In this document: piece by piece, positions 19,330 to 28,242 of the stretch
How the letters are laid out: each line of letters opens with the position of its first letter
How positions within the stretch are numbered: the first letter of the stretch is position 1
Assembly: GCA_030429735.1 (NCBI GenBank)
Contig: JAUIET010000016.1
Location: forward strand, 46,060 to 110,059
Source: Gammaproteobacteria bacterium
GTDB taxonomy: Bacteria > Pseudomonadota > Gammaproteobacteria > Pseudomonadales > JAUIET01
Length of the DNA stretch: 64,000 nt
Direction: 5' to 3'
Notes under the pieces: model-generated
Told to the model about the DNA's origin: nothing
Seen by the model: the letters and a program-made list of their open reading frames with translations, nothing else
Database searches by the model: none
Position numbers and translations under genes: made by a program

Positions 19330-20802
19330 ATGCTAAACGCGCTATCGATGCAAACCGTTCGGGACTCAATGCTCCGAGCCCACTGCACGCTGTTATTTGC
19401 AGTCGCCTCTCTGATGCAGGCAGCGCCCAGCGTGGCTGAAGACTGGTTACACACGGTTCGACCCGGAGATTCATTCTGGTCCATATGCGCAGAGTTAGTC
19501 GACGAGCCATTGTGCTGGCAAAAACTACCCGGCCACAACCCCCAAGTAAGCAACCCGAGGCAGCTGCCGCCTGGCTCTCAAGTCAAAATTCCTGTGGAGT
19601 GGTTGAAAGCGCCACCGGTACCGGCGGCTGTTGAATTTGTTCGTGGGCAAGCCTTTCTCGAACGACGCAGTGGCGAGCGCAAGCGTGTGCAACCCGGCGC
19701 GGCATTGGGTGAAGGGGAGACCTATTTAAGCACACGCAATCAAGACATGAATCGCATTGCGTTGACAGCGGGTGAGCAGCTGTACATGGGAGATCGCATC
19801 ATAACCAGTGACGGCAGTGTGTTGTTGCGCTTTGCGGATAACTCATCGTTTCTGGTTCGCGCCAACAGCGAGCTGGTGCTGGCGCGTCTGTCAGCACACG
19901 GTCAGACCGGCATGATTGACACCCATATGCGCCTGAATCGTGGCTCCGGTCGCGCTAAAGTGAATTCGCGAGATGGGAAAAGCCGCTTCCGTATCAGCAC
20001 CCCGGCCGCTATCGCTGCCGCACGTGGCACCGAGTTCAGCATCTCCGCTGAAGGGGGAGAGAATGGCACAGGAAGCATCTTGCGCAACGAAGTGCTGGAA
20101 GGCACCGTAGACGTAAGCGCCGCAGGCGACGTGCAGGCCGTTGGCGCTGGCTTCGGCACTATTGCCGAGCAAGGACAACCCCCACGGCCTCCGGTGAAGT
20201 TGCTGGCGGCTACTGAGCTCAACATCGCAGAAACCGTGGATTTACCATTTACGCTGTCCTGGACGCCGGTAGAGAACGCACAAACTTATCTGGTGGATGT
20301 GTTTTCCGGATCAACCACCGAGCAGCTGCTGCGTTCAAGTGATACCACCCGGCAACAAGTACACTTTGCCGATTTACCGGCGGGTGCATACACCTTTGTT
20401 GTGCGTGCTGTAGATGCGATTGGCCTCAAGGGTATGCCGGCACAGCAGAGCGTGCAGGCCAGCCTAACACTGGCAACGCCCAATCTGGCGGCGGAAGGCA
20501 TTATGGTGGACGGAGAGCAAGTCACAATTGAGTGGCCAGCCGTAGAAAATGCCGAGAGCTACAAGGTGCAAGTCAGCCGCGACAGTAACTTTAGCGATAT
20601 TGTTGAAGAAATCTCGGTTAACGTCGCCTCTACAAGCTTGCAATTACCGGAAGGGCAGCAGTACTTTACTCGCGTACAAGCCATATATCCCGCATACGGC
20701 GCAGGTGAGTTCAGTGCAGTGCAAGCCTTTAGCAGCGAGGTTCGCGATCTCTGGCTCATCATTCTGCAGAGTCTTGGTATACTTGCCGTCGTTCTGATCT
20801 AA
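19330..20802 (+). CDS. Exported LysM-FecR domain protein with C-terminal membrane helix
   Basis: Envelope protein of 490 residues. A signal peptide ends near PSVAEDW (about residue 37; ATGs at 19348 and 19369 are alternative starts). Then comes a LysM-like domain (HTVRPGDSFWSICAEL to PPGSQVKIP), a FecR domain (about 125-270, with YMGDRIITSDGSVLLRFADNS-type and TPAAIAAARGTEF motifs), two Fn3-like repeats (both with FTLSWTPVENAQTYLVDV or VTIEWPAVENAESYKVQV-type strands) and a terminal hydrophobic stretch LWLIILQSLGILAVVLI. It likely binds peptidoglycan while anchored at its C-terminus. It sits between the response regulator and the CHASE2 kinase and probably modulates the kinase; that is inference. 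Confidence 0.82.
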   Translation: MLNALSMQTVRDSMLRAHCTLLFAVASLMQAAPSVAEDWLHTVRPGDSFWSICAELVDEPLCWQKLPGHNPQVSNPRQLPPGSQVKIPVEWLKAPPVPAAVEFVRGQAFLERRSGERKRVQPGAALGEGETYLSTRNQDMNRIALTAGEQLYMGDRIITSDGSVLLRFADNSSFLVRANSELVLARLSAHGQTGMIDTHMRLNRGSGRAKVNSRDGKSRFRISTPAAIAAARGTEFSISAEGGENGTGSILRNEVLEGTVDVSAAGDVQAVGAGFGTIAEQGQPPRPPVKLLAATELNIAETVDLPFTLSWTPVENAQTYLVDVFSGSTTEQLLRSSDTTRQQVHFADLPAGAYTFVVRAVDAIGLKGMPAQQSVQASLTLATPNLAAEGIMVDGEQVTIEWPAVENAESYKVQVSRDSNFSDIVEEISVNVASTSLQLPEGQQYFTRVQAIYPAYGAGEFSAVQAFSSEVRDLWLIILQSLGILAVVLI

Positions 20803-20880
20803 GCAGCGTTGTCAGTCACACCGTATCGGGTGTGCATCGACCGGCACAACACTGTTTGCCCTACCCACTCCAAGAGAGTC

Positions 20881-23283
20881 ATGTCGATACGCCTGCCCAG
20901 TTTTGAAGCCATATTGCTCAGCGTCTTGTTGGCGATGCTGGCGGCTGTTGCCAGCTGGTTAGCTTCGCCAATAGCACTGAATAATGTGACTCACGATGCG
21001 TTTCAACGCGCCGCGCTGGGCGAGGTGCCAGACGATATCCTTATCGTGGGAATCGATGAGGCCAGCTTGCAGGGCATTGGCAAATGGCCCTGGCGCCGCG
21101 ATATTCATGCGCAACTTATTAATCGCCTGAACGAGGCGGGCGTGAAAGCCATTGCCTATGATATCGTCTTTTCCGAACGGGATACCCCCAACCCTCAATA
21201 TGACGCCGAGCTGGTTTCTGCGGTACAAAATTTCGGCCGGCTGGTATCACCCGTGTTCGTTGGCGAACACAGACCCGATGGCCAGCTGCTGGAAGTTATT
21301 CCGTTCGACGCGCTGGCTGAAGTGGCGCATCTCGGACATGCCCATATTGAAATTGATCAGGATGGCGTGTTGCGCTCCACGCACTTGAAAGAAGGACTGG
21401 GCAGCGCCTACTGGGAGCACATGACGCTTGTGTTGCATCGATTGGCGTATGGCACAGTGCCGGAACCTCTGCCCGGTGCGCGATCGGCGATAGTTTCCAT
21501 GCCATACGATGATGACAGCAGCAAACTGATAGTACGCGATTTTCGAAATCAGATACGGTTTTCGGCGCAGCCTGGCGGCTTTCGCATGCTGAGTTTCATT
21601 GACGTGCTGGACGGCCGCTACCCTTCGGCACAGCTGCGCGACAAGATTGTTTTTGTAGGCACAATGGCGGCAGGGCTGAGCGACACCCTGGCCACACCAG
21701 TGTCAGACGACAACCGTCATATGCAGGGCGTGGAACTTAATGCCAATATTTTTGATGCGCTGCGCAAAGATCGATTGATCACGCCTTTGACTGCCGCCCA
21801 ACGTGCGGCGATCACGTTTACTGTGTCCTTGCTGGCGCTGCTAATGATCACTAGCGCTGCACCCGGCTTCTCATTGTTGACAACGGTTGTATTTGCGGCG
21901 GGTACTCTACTCATTAGCTTTCTGGCATTGAGCACCTCCAATATATGGTGGCCACCGATGGCCAGCTTTCTTGCCATTGCGCTTGGTTACCCATTGTGGT
22001 CCTGGTATCGCCTTGACCGTTCAATGCGGTATCTGCGCGAAGAGCTATTGTCGCTCAATCAGGAAGGCGGTCTGCTTGATCGTGAGTTGCTGGAGGACAC
22101 ACTGAAGCCCTGGGAAAATGACGATAAGGAAGTGCCAAAGCGCAACATCGACGTAGTGGCCTTTCATATCGATCAGATACGCCGCAGTCAAACCAGCCGG
22201 CGCCAACTTCGCCATTTTATATTCAGCTGTCTGGCAAACTTAAGCGACGGTGTCGTGGCCACCACTAAAGGCGGCAAAGTCATTCTGATCAACGACCAGG
22301 CAAGACGGCTGTTGAATCTGGAAGCCGATTCTGCGCATGAACATGATTTTCTTGCTTTGCTGGAAAGCAATATCAAGCCCCCTGTTGTTGCAGATGCGAA
22401 TGAGCAGCCGTTCACCAGCGTTGAGAAAGCGGTGAACAATGTGTTGCTGCACGGTGAGGAAACCGAATTTGAATATGTAAGCCGATTCGGGAATGACGTA
22501 CTGCTGCAGGGCAACGAATTCGATCTGGCCGACGAACACGATCGGATTGTGGTGTTTACCATGACCGACATCACTCGCTTGCGGGAGATGGAGCGCACCC
22601 GCGCAGAAACTCTGAACTTTGTATCACATGACTTGCGCTCACCATTGGTGTCAATACTCGCGCTTATCGATCGCAGTGGCCGTGCTGTAAGCGAAGAGCT
22701 GCAAAGCATTCGCAGTTATGCGCAAAGAGCGTTGAGTTATACGGAAAGCTTTCTACAGCTTGCACGCGCTGAAGCAGACAATATTGCGCTGTACGAGTGC
22801 GACCTGCACTCTATTGCTGACAATGCTGCCGAATACGTTTACGCACTGGCCATGCGCAAGAAAATCCGTATCACTACGCATCACTGTGATCAGGATGTAT
22901 GGATTTGGGGGAATGGGGATCTGCTTGAGCGGATGATCATTAACCTTTTGGATAATGCGATCAAGTATTCAAGGGAAGGGTCGGCTGTAAAACTCTCGAT
23001 TGAGTCCGAAATTTCAAATTCAAAAGCCTACGCGGTATTGACGGTAACTGACGAAGGTATAGGCATTCCCGATAAAGACATACCTCATCTGTTCGAGCAG
23101 TTTCAGCGCGGCAGCTCAGACGAATCACGACGCCGCACCGGTGCGGGTTTGGGCTTGCGGTTTATTTCAGTGACAGTGCTGCGTCACAATGGTCAAATTG
23201 ACGTTCACAGCCAGCAAGGACAGGGCTCGGTGTTTACTGTGCGCCTGCCCTTGCTGGATTTAGACGATTCCGAGCTTCCCTAG
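20881..23283 (+). CDS. CHASE2-domain sensor histidine kinase
   Basis: Inner-membrane sensor kinase of 800 residues from the ATG at 20881 (GAGAG just upstream; a TTG 72 bases earlier is less likely). Order: one N-terminal TM helix (about residues 8-28), a periplasmic CHASE2 domain with DDILIVGIDEASL and GKWPWRRDIHA, three TM helices (about 300-380), a PAS-like domain, HisKA with the phospho-acceptor H583 in FVSHDLRSPL, and HATPase_c with INLLDNAIKY, DEGIGIP and GAGLGLRF. The three-helix module after CHASE2 is the family norm. It is the third gene of the operon with the regulator and the LysM-FecR protein. Its stop overlaps that of the DUF481 gene by four bases. Confidence 0.9.
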   Translation: MSIRLPSFEAILLSVLLAMLAAVASWLASPIALNNVTHDAFQRAALGEVPDDILIVGIDEASLQGIGKWPWRRDIHAQLINRLNEAGVKAIAYDIVFSERDTPNPQYDAELVSAVQNFGRLVSPVFVGEHRPDGQLLEVIPFDALAEVAHLGHAHIEIDQDGVLRSTHLKEGLGSAYWEHMTLVLHRLAYGTVPEPLPGARSAIVSMPYDDDSSKLIVRDFRNQIRFSAQPGGFRMLSFIDVLDGRYPSAQLRDKIVFVGTMAAGLSDTLATPVSDDNRHMQGVELNANIFDALRKDRLITPLTAAQRAAITFTVSLLALLMITSAAPGFSLLTTVVFAAGTLLISFLALSTSNIWWPPMASFLAIALGYPLWSWYRLDRSMRYLREELLSLNQEGGLLDRELLEDTLKPWENDDKEVPKRNIDVVAFHIDQIRRSQTSRRQLRHFIFSCLANLSDGVVATTKGGKVILINDQARRLLNLEADSAHEHDFLALLESNIKPPVVADANEQPFTSVEKAVNNVLLHGEETEFEYVSRFGNDVLLQGNEFDLADEHDRIVVFTMTDITRLREMERTRAETLNFVSHDLRSPLVSILALIDRSGRAVSEELQSIRSYAQRALSYTESFLQLARAEADNIALYECDLHSIADNAAEYVYALAMRKKIRITTHHCDQDVWIWGNGDLLERMIINLLDNAIKYSREGSAVKLSIESEISNSKAYAVLTVTDEGIGIPDKDIPHLFEQFQRGSSDESRRRTGAGLGLRFISVTVLRHNGQIDVHSQQGQGSVFTVRLPLLDLDDSELP

Positions 23284-24080
23284 AATCCGTATGCCAGCGT
23301 AATTGCTGTTTCGGTATCGGTTTTTTCCAAACCGGGTGCCACATCCGTATTATTCTTGATTCCGTAAGACACCCGTAACGCGATCGAACCAACCACATTG
23401 GTTTCTACAGCAACCAGAAAACGGCTAACGGTGTTGTCGCTGCCCGCTTCCACGTTGAGCTCCTGAATCAGTTTGGCGTTGTCGCTGAACTTCCAATTAA
23501 ATGATTGCGCCAGACGCCCGATCATTTCGCTGTCTTTCGGCGCAACACCAATTTTGATTGGCAAACCCGTGTCCGGGTCTACCACGTTTGCGCCCATCGC
23601 ATCAGTCTGGTAAACGAATGGTCTGCTGACCCGATAACCTGGGCCGGCTTCAAGTTTCAGTTTCATCGTGTCATTGTCGATGACCTGATAACCGTAACCG
23701 ACAGCGGTACTGGCCTGATAATCAAAGCTGCTGAAACGATCATCATCATAAGATGCAATTGCAAACAAATAGCTTTTGTCTGTCAGGTCACGATTGGTCT
23801 GGAAAGACAGAAAGTACTTTTCCGCCGTGGTGCGCACCGCGTCAGCAGTCCATAACGCCGTAGTATTCAAGTTGTGATTCCAGGCGCCTATGGTGCGGGT
23901 TACATGAAACACGGCATTACCACTTTCGGTTTCCGTATTACCGCCAGTCATTACCAGTCCGGCACCAATACTGCCAGTCCACCCGTCTGCTTCGGGGTCA
24001 GCAGGCTCTTCGGCAAATGATGGCATGCTCAGGCTCAGCCCAAACGCTGCAGCGGCGGTAAAAGTTAGAATGGATCGCAT
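23280..24080 (-). CDS. DUF481-family outer-membrane beta-barrel protein
   Basis: Exported protein of 266 residues with a signal peptide ending near MPSFAEE. The rest alternates hydrophobic and polar residues as in a beta barrel and has DUF481 marks: GSIGAGLVMTGGNTET near the N-terminus, GAGPGYR-type LEAGPGYRVSR in the middle, LVAVETNVVGSIALRVSY near the end and a C-terminal Phe (ITLAYGF), the usual outer-membrane assembly signal. The ATG at 24080 has TTAGGAG seven bases upstream. The function of DUF481 barrels is not established. It is downstream of the ompA-like gene but separated by a terminator. Confidence 0.82.
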   Translation of the reverse strand: MRSILTFTAAAAFGLSLSMPSFAEEPADPEADGWTGSIGAGLVMTGGNTETESGNAVFHVTRTIGAWNHNLNTTALWTADAVRTTAEKYFLSFQTNRDLTDKSYLFAIASYDDDRFSSFDYQASTAVGYGYQVIDNDTMKLKLEAGPGYRVSRPFVYQTDAMGANVVDPDTGLPIKIGVAPKDSEMIGRLAQSFNWKFSDNAKLIQELNVEAGSDNTVSRFLVAVETNVVGSIALRVSYGIKNNTDVAPGLEKTDTETAITLAYGF

Positions 24081-24190
24081 GAGTTTTCTCCTAAGTGTTG
24101 ACATGCTGGTTATCGATTTAACGCGAGCGCAGTCTAGCAGCGACTGACAAGCACGTTGATAAACATCTGTTAAATACGAATACCTGACAG

Positions 24191-24220
24191 AAAAAAGGCA
24201 GAGTGTTAGCTCTGCCTTTT
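24191..24220 (-). terminator. Rho-independent terminator of the ompA-like gene
   Basis: On the minus strand AAAAGGCAGAG-CTAACA-CTCTGCCTTTTTT forms an 11-bp stem ending in a run of T. It lies about 40 bases after the ompA-like stop and before the DUF481 gene. The T-run on the other strand is shorter. Confidence 0.88.
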
Positions 24221-24260
24221 CCGGTGTTACTGGCGCACGCTTAAGTGCACCGCATTGCTT

Positions 24261-25469
24261 CTAGTTGACGCGTTTTTCTTCGCGAGCTGACACAACAGCC
24301 ACTACGCGACGATTGCGCTGGCGCCCTTCTTCAGTGCTGTTATCCGCACGCGGGCGCGCCTCTCCAACACCGACAGACGTTACTCTGTCTGAGCTGATTC
24401 CAGCTTCAACCAACTGGCTGGCAATCGTTGCAGCTCGTCGCTCAGACAATTGCTGGTTGTAGGCCGCCGAACCGGTATTATCCGTATGACCTTCAACAAC
24501 CACTTTAGTGAGTGGGTGCTCAGTCATGAAACGCACAACGCGTTGCACTTCCGGCTGATGGCTGGGGCGTGATGCCGCAGAGTTCACATCAAACTCAACA
24601 TCGAGTTCTACTTGGACGTCTTCTGTGATCACGATGTAGCAGCCTTTCTCGTCCACTTTGGCACCAGCCGCAGTATCCGGGCATTCGTCCATGTGGTTAG
24701 GAACGCCGTCGCCGTCGTCATCTTTCGCACAACCGTCAGCATTCACTTCAATACCTGCTGGCGTGTTTGGGCATTTGTCCATGTGATCCGCAACACCGTC
24801 GTTGTCGGAATCCAGCGGGCAGCCTTTATCATCTACCTGCACGCCGGCCGGAGTACCAGGGCACTGGTCCAGTTTATCGGATACACCGTCACCATCTGCA
24901 TCTTTAACAGTGCGGCTGGTTTGCGCAAACATGTAGCTGATACCCATGTTTAAAGCGACATCCGTGATTTCTTCGTCAAGGCTGGTCACACCACGCACAT
25001 CACCACGCAATGCGATGCGGTCTGAAAATGCGTACTTAAGTCCCACACCGTAGTTAGCGAAGGATTCATCAATGTCATCAGCTGTTGGCACACCACCGAA
25101 GCTAATTACGCCTTCGGGCTTAAAGCTGGCATGACCGCCACCTATTACAAAATAGCCTTGTAGTGCGTCTTCCGGGTTAACTGTGTACAGCGCGTCCAGA
25201 CGATATTGCTCCAGATCAACGTCGGTGCTGCCGCCGTCAACCTCGCTGGCCACACGAGACCCTACAAGCTCGGTAGTCCAATGATTGTTGAACTGGTAGC
25301 CCAGACCCAGCGACGGAAATACGTCACCTTCCAGGCCGCGCTCGTCGGCCATATCGTAATAACCGATGCCGGGAACCAGTGTCCAGCCGCTGACATCGTC
25401 TGCGCTGATTTGCGGGGCAACCGCCACCGCTATAGTCGCCAGACCATGCTTAATGTTCTTGATATTCAT
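24261..25469 (-). CDS. OmpA-family outer-membrane protein with thrombospondin-3 repeats
   Basis: Exported outer-membrane protein of 402 residues. A signal peptide (to about residue 23) is followed by an eight-strand OmpA-like barrel (about 25-185, for example YGVGLKYAFSDRIALRGDV), three calcium-type thrombospondin-3 repeats (DADGDGVSDKLDQCP, DSDNDGVADHMDKCP and DDDGDGVPNHMDECP) and a C-terminal peptidoglycan-binding OmpA domain with VVEGHTDNTGS and LSERRAATI, plus NRRV. It tethers the outer membrane to the wall, as in the OprF type. Own promoter region upstream and own terminator. Confidence 0.92.
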   Translation of the reverse strand: MNIKNIKHGLATIAVAVAPQISADDVSGWTLVPGIGYYDMADERGLEGDVFPSLGLGYQFNNHWTTELVGSRVASEVDGGSTDVDLEQYRLDALYTVNPEDALQGYFVIGGGHASFKPEGVISFGGVPTADDIDESFANYGVGLKYAFSDRIALRGDVRGVTSLDEEITDVALNMGISYMFAQTSRTVKDADGDGVSDKLDQCPGTPAGVQVDDKGCPLDSDNDGVADHMDKCPNTPAGIEVNADGCAKDDDGDGVPNHMDECPDTAAGAKVDEKGCYIVITEDVQVELDVEFDVNSAASRPSHQPEVQRVVRFMTEHPLTKVVVEGHTDNTGSAAYNQQLSERRAATIASQLVEAGISSDRVTSVGVGEARPRADNSTEEGRQRNRRVVAVVSAREEKRVN

Positions 25470-25817
25470 TTTTCCTACCTCTGTTTGTTCTCAACTCTAG
25501 TGCTGCGCTTTTTATTCTTCCTCACCCCGAAAAATCTACTCGTGGGATTAGGGCCGCCTCGCGTGCGCCACCGACTGCCAAACCGTAACGGCGAATATTA
25601 GCTGATGACGGGACGCTGCATTGTAAAAGAATGTAAGTTTATCAGCGCACCAAAATTCCCATCTTGCGAGCTGGAATTTCCAGGAAAGTAGACTACATTG
25701 TCGAAAAAATCATCAGATTGATGACATGTTCTTCACTGGACGAAGTTTTAGGCGAACCATAAGCTGCCTCTTCATTAAACCCTACATTCACCACTGCTGC
25801 GCACAGAAGGTTAATTG
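25470..25817. other. Divergent regulatory region between ompA-like and aldehyde dehydrogenase genes
   Basis: No gene is supported in these 348 bases. Two dyads stand out on the dehydrogenase side: CTGGAA-T-TTCCAG (25671-25683) and TCATCA-GAT-TGATGA (25710-25724), both perfect. They are 94-147 bases before the start codon and are candidate operators. Confidence 0.4.
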
Positions 25818-27359
25818 ATGTCTATTTACGAAACGCTCGAATCCAACGACGATGCCAGACGAGTACTGCAGTTACGAAGCCCTGTGACGCTGGAGGTAAC
25901 CGGCGAACTCCTGTGCGCCAATACTGAAGATGTTCAGCAAGCGGTAGCCAAGGCGCGGGCAGCGCAACCGGCTTGGGCAGCACTGAGTTTTGCGGACCGC
26001 GCCGCCTATCTGCAAAAAGCCCAAGAAATCGTGTTACGCCGGCAAGATGACATTATCGACCGCGTTGTCAGCGAGACCGGCAAAGCCAGAACAGATGCAT
26101 TCAGCATGGAAGTATTTTCCTGCCTTGATTCTATCTGCTACTACGCAAAGAACGCCGAGAAGTTTCTCAAACCGGAAAAAGTGAAACCACATGGCATCAT
26201 GGGGTTTATGAAGAAAGTACAGATTGCGTACAAGCCTTTGGGTGTTGTCGGCATCATCACACCCTGGAATGGGCCGTTCGTTTTGGCGGTTAACCCCAGC
26301 GTTCAGGCATTGATGGCAGGCAATACGGTGGTTGTTAAGGGCTCGGAAGTAACGCCTTATTCTACCAAGCTGGCCGAGGAAATATTCACAGAGGCCGGTC
26401 TCCCAGATGGCGTGTTTCAGGTACTGTTGGGCGACGGCCAAACCGGTGCCGATTTATGCGAGGCCGGGGTGGACAAAATTTCCTTTACCGGCAGTGTGAA
26501 CACGGGCCGAAAGGTGGCTGAATCGTGTGCCCGTCAACTCATACCGTGTACTTTGGAGCTGGGCGGCAAAGACGCGATGATTGTCTGTGCAGATGCCGAT
26601 CTCAATCGGGCCGCCCAGGGTGCTGTGGTCGGTTCGTGCATGAATACAGGGCACTATTGTTGCGGCACCGAAAGGATCTACGTCGTTGAGGAAGTGTACG
26701 ACGAGTTTGTCGACAAATGCGTCGCGATGACCAGTGCACTGCAGCAGGGCTCAGAGTTGGGGTTTGATGAAGACGTGGGTGCGGTATTCTGGGACCGGCA
26801 AATGGCGATTATGGAAAGCCATGTGGAAGACGCACGCGCCAAAGGCGCAACCGTACTAGTAGGCGGAGAACGCAACAGTAACTTGAATGGCCTGTATTAC
26901 AAACCCACGGTAATTACGGACGTAAATCACGATATGGCGATCATGCAGTCAGAAACCTTTGGGCCAATTTTGTGCATCCAGAAAGTACGCAATGAAGAAG
27001 AGGCCATCAAGCTGGCCAACGATTCAGACTATGGCCTGAGCGGCAACGTGTGGTCGCAGGATAAAGACAAGGCAATGCAACTGGCATTGAAAATGGACAC
27101 AGGGTCGGTGTCCATCAATGATCACGCAATTACCTATGGTATTCCGGTAGCGCCGTTTGGCGGCGTTAAAACCAGCGGTGTTGGTCGTGTGAATGGCAAG
27201 CTAGGCCTGCGCGGTTACACCAAAACCGTACCGATTATTATCGAAAAACGCGGCGGCGACCTTGCCAGCGCTTACCCCTATTCTGCAAAGAAAGCCGAAG
27301 GCATGAAAAAGTTCGCCAAATTTCTGTGGGGTACGCCTGTTGGTCGATGGCTCAGTTAA
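25818..27359 (+). CDS. NAD(P)-dependent aldehyde dehydrogenase
   Basis: Aldehyde dehydrogenase superfamily enzyme of 513 residues. The cofactor-site motif is ITPWNGPF, the glycine motif FTGSVNTG, the catalytic Glu is in LELGGKDAM and the catalytic Cys in NTGHYCCGTER; the substrate-site ETFGPIL and late PFGGVKTSGVGR are present. AGAAGG lies seven bases before the ATG at 25818. After the usual end there is a 25-residue basic, amphipathic tail (KKAEGMKKFAKFLWG), which might attach it to a membrane. The aldehyde used cannot be predicted. It is a single gene with likely operators upstream. Confidence 0.88.
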   Translation: MSIYETLESNDDARRVLQLRSPVTLEVTGELLCANTEDVQQAVAKARAAQPAWAALSFADRAAYLQKAQEIVLRRQDDIIDRVVSETGKARTDAFSMEVFSCLDSICYYAKNAEKFLKPEKVKPHGIMGFMKKVQIAYKPLGVVGIITPWNGPFVLAVNPSVQALMAGNTVVVKGSEVTPYSTKLAEEIFTEAGLPDGVFQVLLGDGQTGADLCEAGVDKISFTGSVNTGRKVAESCARQLIPCTLELGGKDAMIVCADADLNRAAQGAVVGSCMNTGHYCCGTERIYVVEEVYDEFVDKCVAMTSALQQGSELGFDEDVGAVFWDRQMAIMESHVEDARAKGATVLVGGERNSNLNGLYYKPTVITDVNHDMAIMQSETFGPILCIQKVRNEEEAIKLANDSDYGLSGNVWSQDKDKAMQLALKMDTGSVSINDHAITYGIPVAPFGGVKTSGVGRVNGKLGLRGYTKTVPIIIEKRGGDLASAYPYSAKKAEGMKKFAKFLWGTPVGRWLS

Positions 27360-27426
27360 GCGTGCGCTGCGCGTGGTTTTAACGGCGCATAAGGTGTTGT
27401 GTTCGCCCTCAATAAGCCGAGCAAGA

Positions 27427-28218
27427 TTACTCCAGCAATTGTGATCGAAAAGACTCCAGGTCTTCACTGGACAGGCCGTAAACAAGGTCTAGATAGTGCT
27501 CAATACTCGTGTAGTGATCGTCAATCGCACGGAATGCCTCGCCAATGTATTCGGCGCGCACTTCCAGCATCGGGCGAATATGCATGGGGTCAACATCAGC
27601 AAACCCGTACTGCGCGTATTTTTCGATCAGGCGCTCGCTCTCGGAATCAGGCTGGAAGTATTGCCCGGTGAGCAGGTAATCTTCAACAATGATCTTACGA
27701 TCCACGTTCAAGCAGGCCAGAATCAGTGCTGCACCGAACCCGGTACGGTCTTTACCCGCCGAGCAGTGAAACAACAGTCCAGAATGCTGATCCAAAGCTG
27801 CAATTTCATTCAGCATTGTTTTGAACGACGCATGATGCTCGAGTGCAAACGCACGATTAATAGCAACCATAAAGCCCGCCATATCAATTGGCTCTTCGGT
27901 CGCCTCGGTTTCACTCGAGGCCAACTGTTCAAAAAAGCTGCCTCGGCTGCCTGGGTCAATAGGAATATGAACAATGCGTGGCGGGCTCTGCGCTGGTAAA
28001 CGTGTTGGGTCGCGTTCTACTTCTTCATGACGACGAAAATCACAGATGGTTGCGATGTTGAGCGACTGCAGTATTTCGAGGTCTGTTCGACTAAGTGCCG
28101 ACAAAACCCCCGAACGAAACAGTTTCCCGAAGCGCACCGTTCGACCACAGCGTGTGGGATACCCTCCGAGGTCGCGGAAGTTGGGCGTGCCTTCCAGGGG
28201 TATGTGTCGTTTTTTCAA
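27427..28218 (-). CDS. Tyrosine/serine protein phosphatase (MptpB/Siw14-like)
   Basis: Dual-specificity-type phosphatase of 263 residues. It starts with the family opening GTPNFRDLGGYPT, has RSGVLSALSRTDLEIL, and carries the P-loop HCSAGKDRTG with C152 and R158 (CX5R). The Lys and Asp of AGKDR are the type seen in mycobacterial PtpB and related enzymes that act on phosphotyrosine, phosphoserine or phosphoinositides. TTG start, with AGGA about nine bases upstream. It is the last gene of a reverse-strand run starting at mpl, 24 bases after the TraB/GumN gene. Confidence 0.83.
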   Translation of the reverse strand: MKKRHIPLEGTPNFRDLGGYPTRCGRTVRFGKLFRSGVLSALSRTDLEILQSLNIATICDFRRHEEVERDPTRLPAQSPPRIVHIPIDPGSRGSFFEQLASSETEATEEPIDMAGFMVAINRAFALEHHASFKTMLNEIAALDQHSGLLFHCSAGKDRTGFGAALILACLNVDRKIIVEDYLLTGQYFQPDSESERLIEKYAQYGFADVDPMHIRPMLEVRAEYIGEAFRAIDDHYTSIEHYLDLVYGLSSEDLESFRSQLLE

Positions 28219-28242
28219 CTATGAATTCCTCGCAGCACCTTG

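Noticed and set aside
24612..24953. Plus-strand frame of 113 codons
   Set aside because: Antisense to the calcium-type repeats of the OmpA gene; its periodic look comes from those repeats.
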